A DNA stretch of 39,597 nt from an uncultured Bacteroidia bacterium (lineage in GTDB: Bacteria; Bacteroidota; Bacteroidia; Bacteroidales; Prolixibacteraceae): positions 1-39,597 of the forward strand of contig CAIXCY010000039.1 in assembly GCA_903918045.1 (NCBI GenBank). Direction: 5' to 3'. The notes beneath the pieces are model-generated. The model did no database searches. It was not told where the DNA came from and saw nothing but the letters and a program-made list of their open reading frames with translations. How positions within the stretch are numbered: the first letter of the stretch is position 1; every line of letters begins with the position of its first letter. A program made the translations under genes and the position numbers. This document shows, piece after piece, positions 34,667-39,597 of the stretch.

Positions 34667-36913
34667 ATGAACACGAAGAAACTATGGATTAGCTTTATCC
34701 TGGTGATGACAATCTCGTTTGCAGTCCTTATTTATTATGGTCGGGAGATTTATCGCCAGGCACCTCCCATTCCGGACAAGGTGATGACCACAGATGGGAA
34801 AATACTTTTTACCGGAGAGGACATCCTGGATGGCCAGAATGTATGGCAGTCTGTTGGAGGACAGGAAATCGGAACGGTTTGGGGACATGGTGCCTATCAG
34901 GCTCCCGACTGGAGTGCCGACTGGCTTCATAAAGAGGCAGTTTTTATGCTTGATAAATTAGCATTAAAAGCAGACAGCCTTCCTTATAATAAGGTTAGCC
35001 ATCAGCGTCAGGCAGCCTTAAAGGTCAGGTTACAGGAGGATATCCGACAGAATACATATGAGGATGCGACAAAAACACTGACAGTTTCATATTTAAGGGC
35101 TGAAGCTATCGCAAGTAATACGGTATTCTACAGTGGTCTTTTCACGAATAATCCGGCAATGGCGAGCCTTCGAAATGCCTATGCGTTACCCGCGAATTCT
35201 CTTAAAGATCCTGAACGTGTTCGTCAACTGAACGCCTTTTTCTTCTGGATTTCATGGGCATGTGTCACCCAACGTCCCGGGCAGGAGATCTCCTATACCA
35301 ATAACTGGCCGGCAGATGAGTTGGTCGGGAATCGCCCTACCGGTGAATTACTACTTTGGACAGGTTTCAGTGTAATGATGCTTTTAGCAGGGATTGGCTT
35401 GATGGTGTGGTATTACGCCAGGAAGCGCGATGAAAAAGAGGAGGAATTTCCAAAAGTAAATCCTCAGTTGAAGGCAACACACTCACCATCTCAAAAAGCA
35501 ACGTTAAAATATTTTTGGATTGTTTCGATCCTGCTCCTGGTTCAGGTTATTATGGGGGTGATTACCGCCCACTACGGTGTTGAAGGTCATGCATTTTACG
35601 GTATTCCACTGGGCGACTGGCTCCCCTACTCCATTTCACGCACCTGGCATGTACAGATAGCAATCTTCTGGATCGCTACCTCCTGGCTTGCAACAGGATT
35701 ATATTATGCGCCGGCGATCTCGGGTGTGGAACCCCGTTTTCAGCGTTTAGGAGTTAACTTTTTATTCTCAGCGCTACTCGTTATTGTTGCCGGATCATTG
35801 GCTGGTCAGTGGATGGGTGTAATGCAGAAGCTTGGATTAATTCAGAATTTCTGGTTTGGTCACCAGGGTTATGAATATGTTGACCTTGGACGTTTCTGGC
35901 AGATCTTCCTGCTTGTCGGCCTGGTTATCTGGCTGGTATTGATGGGTCGTGCAATCTGGCCTGCCCTGAAACAAAAATCTGAAAGCAGGAATCTTCTTGC
36001 CATGTTCCTGATCTCTTCGGTTGCCATAGCAGGATTTTACGGAGCCGGACTGATGTGGGGACGCCATACCAACCTGGCTGTTGCAGAATACTGGCGCTGG
36101 TGGGTCGTTCACCTTTGGGTTGAAGGATTCTTCGAAGTCTTTGCTGCCGTGATTACCGCGTTCCTTTTTGTCCGTTTGAACATTGTTAAAGCGGCGACAG
36201 CAACTACCGCAGTACTTTTTTCTACGGTTGTATTTCTTGCAGGAGGCATTTTGGGCACATTCCATCACCTCTACTTTACCGGCACACCTACAGCGATAAT
36301 GGCTTTAGGGGCCACCTTCAGCGCACTGGAAGTGGTACCACTCGTGCTAATGGGTTTTGAGGCCTATGACAATTTAAAAATCAGCAAAATGGCAGCCTGG
36401 AGCAAGGCGTATAAATGGCCGATCTATTGCTTTATTGCTGTTGCCTTTTGGAATTTAGTGGGAGCCGGTATCTTTGGATTTTTGATCAATCCACCGATAG
36501 CACTTTATTACATGCAAGGTTTAAATACCACTGCAGTACATGGTCATACCGCATTGTTCGGAGTTTATGGAATGCTCGGAATCGGTTTGATGTTGTTTGT
36601 TTTGCGCGACATGGACAAGGAGGTAATCTGGAAAGATAAATGGATTAAATTCGCATTCTGGTCAATCAATGTTGGTTTGGCTACGATGGTACTTTTCAGC
36701 GTCTTTCCTATCGGACTTTTACAGACCCTCGCCAGTGTAAAAGATGGATTGTGGTATGCCCGCTCGGCAGAATTTATGCAACAACCATTCATGCAAACCT
36801 TGAAATGGATGCGTGTTTTTGGTGATACCATTTTTGCTGCCGGAACATTGGCGCTGGTATGGTTTATCTTTGGACTCAAGGGTGGGTGGAGCCACGAAAA
36901 GAATGAAAAATAA
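34667..36913 (+). CDS. norB: Quinol-dependent nitric oxide reductase (qNOR)
   Basis: 748 residues. It reduces 2 NO to N2O with electrons from quinol in the inner membrane. The length and N-terminal extension (helix 8-25, then a soluble domain to about 225) identify the single-subunit qNOR rather than the cytochrome-c form. Heme and FeB ligands are intact: SRTWHVQIA (His328), VVHLWVEGFFE (His482, Glu486), GTFHHLYFTG (His533, His534) and VHGHTALFG (His625, His627). About 14 membrane helices are seen. GRHTNLAVAEYWRWW is typical. With ric and the hemerythrin gene it forms a NO-detoxification unit. Nothing shows a full denitrification pathway here. Confidence 0.96.
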   Translation: MNTKKLWISFILVMTISFAVLIYYGREIYRQAPPIPDKVMTTDGKILFTGEDILDGQNVWQSVGGQEIGTVWGHGAYQAPDWSADWLHKEAVFMLDKLALKADSLPYNKVSHQRQAALKVRLQEDIRQNTYEDATKTLTVSYLRAEAIASNTVFYSGLFTNNPAMASLRNAYALPANSLKDPERVRQLNAFFFWISWACVTQRPGQEISYTNNWPADELVGNRPTGELLLWTGFSVMMLLAGIGLMVWYYARKRDEKEEEFPKVNPQLKATHSPSQKATLKYFWIVSILLLVQVIMGVITAHYGVEGHAFYGIPLGDWLPYSISRTWHVQIAIFWIATSWLATGLYYAPAISGVEPRFQRLGVNFLFSALLVIVAGSLAGQWMGVMQKLGLIQNFWFGHQGYEYVDLGRFWQIFLLVGLVIWLVLMGRAIWPALKQKSESRNLLAMFLISSVAIAGFYGAGLMWGRHTNLAVAEYWRWWVVHLWVEGFFEVFAAVITAFLFVRLNIVKAATATTAVLFSTVVFLAGGILGTFHHLYFTGTPTAIMALGATFSALEVVPLVLMGFEAYDNLKISKMAAWSKAYKWPIYCFIAVAFWNLVGAGIFGFLINPPIALYYMQGLNTTAVHGHTALFGVYGMLGIGLMLFVLRDMDKEVIWKDKWIKFAFWSINVGLATMVLFSVFPIGLLQTLASVKDGLWYARSAEFMQQPFMQTLKWMRVFGDTIFAAGTLALVWFIFGLKGGWSHEKNEK

Positions 36914-36957
36914 AGAAATGAAAGAATGGATAATGGTGAATGATTAGTGATTAATGC

Positions 36958-37031
36958 AAAGCGGCTGGCAACTTGCAACTAGCGGCTGGCAAAATCAAGC
37001 CAGTGGCAAGTTGCCAGAAGCCAGCTGCTTT
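36958..37031. repeat. Long imperfect hairpin with internal direct repeats, downstream of norB
   Basis: Outer arms AAAGC/GCTTT and an exact 10-bp stem GGCAACTTGC/GCAAGTTGCC (36967-36976 and 37006-37015) enclose an inner stem CTGGC/GCCAG. The 11-mer GCGGCTGGCAA occurs twice (36961 and 36982). The 3' arm runs into CTTTTTCTATC, so it can act as the norB terminator. The GC-rich, low-complexity build differs from its surroundings and suggests an inserted or expanding repeat element. Confidence 0.65.
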
Positions 37032-37069
37032 TTCTATCATTATTCCACATAAAATTGTTATAATTTCAA

Positions 37070-38587
37070 ATGGATCGCAAAAAACTTTTCAAAACATTCA
37101 AAAAGCTCCACAAATGGCCGGGGGTTATCATCACGTTATTTGCGATTCACTTTACGATATCAGGGATTATTATGAATCACCGCATCCTCCTTTCGGGAGT
37201 TGAACTCTCCCGAAAATGGCTTCCAGGTTCCTATGAATATAAGAACTGGAACCAGGCTGCTGTACGTGGTGGTTTGATTCTGAACCGTGATTCCCTCGTT
37301 TTCTTTGGAAATATTGGCACATGGATTAAAACATCCGGAGGATATCTTGAATATAATCAGGGCTTTCCTGCGGGAATCGATAACCGGAAAATAAACCAGG
37401 TGGTTCGCTATCAGGAGCAGCTCATTGCTGCAACCCAGTTTGGCTTATTCAAAAGGGGGGCTGCATCCGGGTCATGGGAAGCTGTTCCCATGGCAATTCC
37501 CGAACAGCGGCTTGTCGATTTATTCGTAAAACAGGATACCCTGGTGATTCTTAGCAGAGACTATTTGTATAAGACCACCGATTTAAACCATTTTAAAACC
37601 ACCACCCTCCCACCGCCAGAAGGTTATACCAAAAGTGTCGGGATGTTTAATACCCTTTGGGAACTCCACAGCGGGGAACTTTTTGGGACAATCGGAAAAC
37701 TGCTTGTTGACATCCTTGGCATTGTGACGATCCTTCTATCTGTCACAGGATTGCTCCATTTTTTCCTGCCAAATCTGATAAAGCGCAGAAAAAGGATTAT
37801 TGGATCCTCGGGGAAACTTCCCGCAACTTTTAAACTAAATCTAAAATGGCATAATCTTGTAGGATATGTGTTTGCCCTTTTTCTGATTATCAATACAACG
37901 GCAGGAATCTTTTTACGTCCGCCGCTTTTGATCCCGATTATCAACAAAAAGGTGGGGATCATCCCCGGATCGCATCTCGATACGGATAATCCCTGGCATG
38001 ACAAACTTCGGAAAGGGGCCTGGAATCAACAATCGGGCAGCTATATCTTCTCTACTACAGATGGTTTTTACAGAGCTGATGAAAAACTCACTAACTCACT
38101 AATTCGCTGCTATTCGCAGCCACCTGTAAGTTTGATGGGTTGTAACGTGTTTGAGCCGGCTGATGCTTCAAAATACCTCGTTGGATCCTTTTCCGGATTA
38201 TTCCTCTGGGATTCGGTCACCGGAGAATCATCTGATTTTTTTACCGGCAATGGTTATGAAGCCCCTGTTGGAATGTCCAGACCGGTTTCAGTCCATATGG
38301 TAGCAGGATATATCAGGGATATCCAAAATCGGGAGTGGATATTCGATTATAATCATGGAATTTCGGAAAAACAGAGTGAAGAAACCTGGGAGATGCCTGA
38401 CGCCGTCAAATCAAAATCTCCGATATCACTCTGGAACTTTGCCCTCGAGATCCACACCGGCCGGGTTTTGGAACCTTTTTTGGGGATGCTTTACCTGTTG
38501 TATATACCCATTGCGGGATTATGTGTGCTCATGGTTTTGATCAGCGGGTTTATGGTATGGCTACTTAGGTTTAAAAAGAAACAATAA
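37070..38587 (+). CDS. PepSY-associated membrane-helix protein
   Basis: 505 residues with four membrane helices: about 16-36, 208-230, 262-284 and 472-498. KKLHKWPGVIITLFAIHFTI is the PepSY-associated TM signature with His14 and His27; a second His-bearing helix starts KWHNLVGYVFAL. The large periplasmic parts between helices are beta-rich, with repeated WxxxxGG-like strands (residues 60-200 and 300-440). These proteins are related to PiuB and diheme ferric-reductase-like membrane proteins; electron transfer or iron uptake is possible but unproven. It lies 156 bases after norB across a long hairpin, so it may be a separate unit. The stop codon is followed in frame by the 21-bp repeat array. 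Confidence 0.82.
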   Translation: MDRKKLFKTFKKLHKWPGVIITLFAIHFTISGIIMNHRILLSGVELSRKWLPGSYEYKNWNQAAVRGGLILNRDSLVFFGNIGTWIKTSGGYLEYNQGFPAGIDNRKINQVVRYQEQLIAATQFGLFKRGAASGSWEAVPMAIPEQRLVDLFVKQDTLVILSRDYLYKTTDLNHFKTTTLPPPEGYTKSVGMFNTLWELHSGELFGTIGKLLVDILGIVTILLSVTGLLHFFLPNLIKRRKRIIGSSGKLPATFKLNLKWHNLVGYVFALFLIINTTAGIFLRPPLLIPIINKKVGIIPGSHLDTDNPWHDKLRKGAWNQQSGSYIFSTTDGFYRADEKLTNSLIRCYSQPPVSLMGCNVFEPADASKYLVGSFSGLFLWDSVTGESSDFFTGNGYEAPVGMSRPVSVHMVAGYIRDIQNREWIFDYNHGISEKQSEETWEMPDAVKSKSPISLWNFALEIHTGRVLEPFLGMLYLLYIPIAGLCVLMVLISGFMVWLLRFKKKQ

Positions 38588-38599
38588 GGTTTTAAAAAA

Positions 38600-38851
38600 C
38601 TGCTGCAAAGGCAGTTTGCAATAGCCGGAAGACCTCTTACATTCGTGCGAAGGACTCTGACAATGGCCGGAAGGATATTTACAATGCCGCAATGGCAGTT
38701 TTCACTCATGCAAAGGTCATTGTCAATGACCAGAAGGATAATGTCGATGGCCGGAAGGATATTTGCACTGTCGCAATGGCAGTTTTTAGTCGCGCAATGA
38801 CATCTGACACTCATGCAAAGACATCTTACAGTCGTGCCTTGGTAGATGCTG
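38600..38851. repeat. Degenerate tandem repeat, 12 units of exactly 21 bp
   Basis: Twelve consecutive 21-base units cover this stretch without insertions or deletions. Across the units position 2 is T, position 11 is G and position 17 is T in all 12, position 9 is A in 11, and position 20 is C in 10. Units 4 and 8 share ATGGCCGGAAGGATATTT, and units 5 and 9 share GCAATGGCAGTTTT, a period-4 higher-order similarity. In frame with the preceding PepSY stop, each unit reads as a heptapeptide (MAGRIFT, MPQWQFS, LMQRSLS) until a TGA in unit 10. Confidence 0.85.
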
Positions 38852-38854
38852 TAT

Positions 38855-39021
38855 AATCCCGAAGGGATTCAAGGTGAATAACCCGGGGTAAGCAATGCCT
38901 GGATATTAATTCAAATATCGGAATATACTACCCGGCATTGCGCAACCCCGGGTCGACGAAACATCGGCGGAGACCGTCCGCGATCGAAATTGCACAAAAG
39001 CTGCCCGCAAATTTCGGACGG
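38855..39021 (+). repeat. Interspersed two-hairpin element, copy 1 (full length)
   Basis: It opens with hairpin AATCCC-GAA-GGGATT, then CAAG, the core GTGAATAAC and the GC box CCGGGG. After about 45 variable bases, GGCATTGCGCAACCCCGGGT (38934) closes that box. AGACCGTCCGCGATC (38971) follows, and its CCGTCCG pairs with CGGACGG at 39015-39021. Between here and the inverted copy (39022-39188) I see no gene or repeat. Confidence 0.8.
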
Positions 39022-39188
39022 AACTGCACATCACTTCATAAAAGCGCTAAATCGGGCTTTCGATATCAATTCAAAAAACCTATTGATCATACAGGCTCTT
39101 TTCAACTTTTGCTCATGCGGCGAAATAAGGCAGGTTTTTCAATTAACATCCTACCGCGCCGCCCCCATCCGGAATTCATTTCCAAACA

Positions 39189-39233
39189 CCGGGTTGCACC
39201 CGGCGTTATTCACGGAACACCCCGTCGGGGGTG
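39189..39233 (-). repeat. Inverted, diverged copy of the two-hairpin element
   Basis: On the plus strand: hairpin CCGGGT-TGC-ACCCGG, then GTTATTCAC (the reverse complement of core GTGAATAAC), then hairpin CACCCC-GTCG-GGGGTG. Read on the minus strand this is the same order as copy 1: short-loop hairpin, GTGAATAAC, CCGGG box. The arms differ in sequence, but the structure is kept. Confidence 0.65.
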
Positions 39234-39278
39234 ACAAAAAATAAATGTTGACAGGGAATATATTTTCACAAAACAGAA

Positions 39279-39381
39279 AATCCCGAAGGGATTCAAGGTG
39301 AATAACCCCTGGGAAGCGAATCTCAAGTGCAGACCGTCCGCGATCAACACCTCGCGCGAGTGCTGCCCTACAATCGGACGG
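39279..39381 (+). repeat. Interspersed two-hairpin element, copy 2 (internally deleted)
   Basis: It starts as copy 1 does, through GTGAATAACCC, but the segment between the two GC boxes is missing and CTGGGAAGCGAA joins directly to the AGACCGTCCGCGATC box (39331). The CCGTCCG/CGGACGG pair (39334 and 39375) has the same 41-base offset as in copy 1, with a different loop. Confidence 0.8.
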
Positions 39382-39455
39382 AACGGCTACACGGCTACAC
39401 CGCTGCACGATAGCACGAGGGCACAAGGTGAGGCGAAAAAGGCGATGGGTCGAAG

Positions 39456-39597
39456 AATCCCGAAGGGATTCAAGGTGAATAACCCGGGGTAAGCAATTCC
39501 GAGCATTAATCCAAAGATTCAGTCAGGCTCTGTGGCATTGCGCAACCCCGGGTAGACGAATCACAAACACAGACCGTCAGCGATCAAATCCTCGCAA
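39456..39597 (+). repeat. Interspersed two-hairpin element, copy 3 (runs off the window)
   Basis: Full-length form: AATCCC-GAA-GGGATT, CAAG, GTGAATAAC, CCGGGG, variable middle, GGCATTGCGCAACCCCGGGT (39534) and AGACCGTCAGCGATC (39571), the last with one change from the other copies. The closing CGGACGG arm would lie past the window end. Its boxes are spaced like those of copy 1 to within one base. Confidence 0.8.

Noticed and set aside
35837-36268. Minus-strand ORF of 143 codons inside norB
   Set aside because: It lies entirely antisense to catalytic regions of qNOR and has no domain.
38491-38814. Minus-strand ORF of 107 codons with CHC-rich heptad repeats
   Set aside because: It overlaps the PepSY 3' end antisense, its repeats are the reverse reading of the 21-bp array, and it has no start context or family match.
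38938-39492. Several short ORFs in the last 600 bases on both strands
   Set aside because: They run through the hairpin elements, have no recognisable domains and use the repeat boxes as coding sequence.
38600-39597. CRISPR array
   Set aside because: The 21-bp units are contiguous without spacers, and the hairpin elements are irregularly spaced (424 and 177 bases) and partly inverted. No cas gene is present.

Overview
The window comes from a member of the Bacteroidota, probably a free-living Bacteroidales/Marinilabiliales-type organism. The signs are type III glutamine synthetase (GlnN), the hpt-adk-obgE cluster, secreted proteins with outer-membrane-type C-termini, DUF5106/TlpA-like and helix-hairpin-helix outer-membrane proteins, and several -7 elements matching TAnnTTTG, the Bacteroidota primary-sigma consensus. 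No phage genes, transposases, tRNAs, rRNAs or CRISPR arrays were seen. The placement is inferred from gene content and promoter style, not from a phylogenetic marker search.

Layout. Bases 1-741 hold the 3' part of a TlpA-like thioredoxin. Bases 790-6866 are a minus-strand five-gene run: two large secreted proteins of unknown function, a CBM9-like secreted protein, a TM2-domain protein and a DUF2752 protein. Bases 7237-17011 are mostly housekeeping: aspartate kinase, a HAD phosphatase translationally coupled to an acyltransferase, a helix-hairpin-helix/outer-membrane protein preceded by a small secreted protein, purE, then hpt, adk, obgE and a PAP2 phosphatase, and a single-domain DUF1456 protein. 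Bases 17118-21136 hold glnN, with a strong terminator and palindromes upstream, and an M20 dipeptidase. Bases 21519-27057 encode a CzcCBA-type heavy-metal efflux pump. Bases 27159-32554 encode two large PAS-domain histidine kinases, one of them a TPR-containing hybrid.

Bases 32804-36913 form a nitric-oxide/nitrosative-stress module. A divergent Rrf2-family Fe-S regulator faces ric (Fe-S cluster repair), a hemerythrin-like protein and a quinol-dependent nitric oxide reductase (norB). A long perfect palindrome between the divergent genes covers the -33 element of the ric promoter, which suggests direct repression by the Rrf2 protein. A PepSY-type membrane protein follows, separated from norB by a long hairpin.

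The last kilobase (38588-39597) has no credible gene. It holds two repeat systems: a 12-unit tandem array with an exact 21-bp period that starts 12 bases after the PepSY stop codon and in its frame, and a family of two-hairpin interspersed elements built around the core GTGAATAAC (three direct copies, one inverted). These repeats, the NO-regulon palindrome and the uncharacterised secreted operon are the most interesting parts. I do not see a clearly new defence or biosynthetic system.
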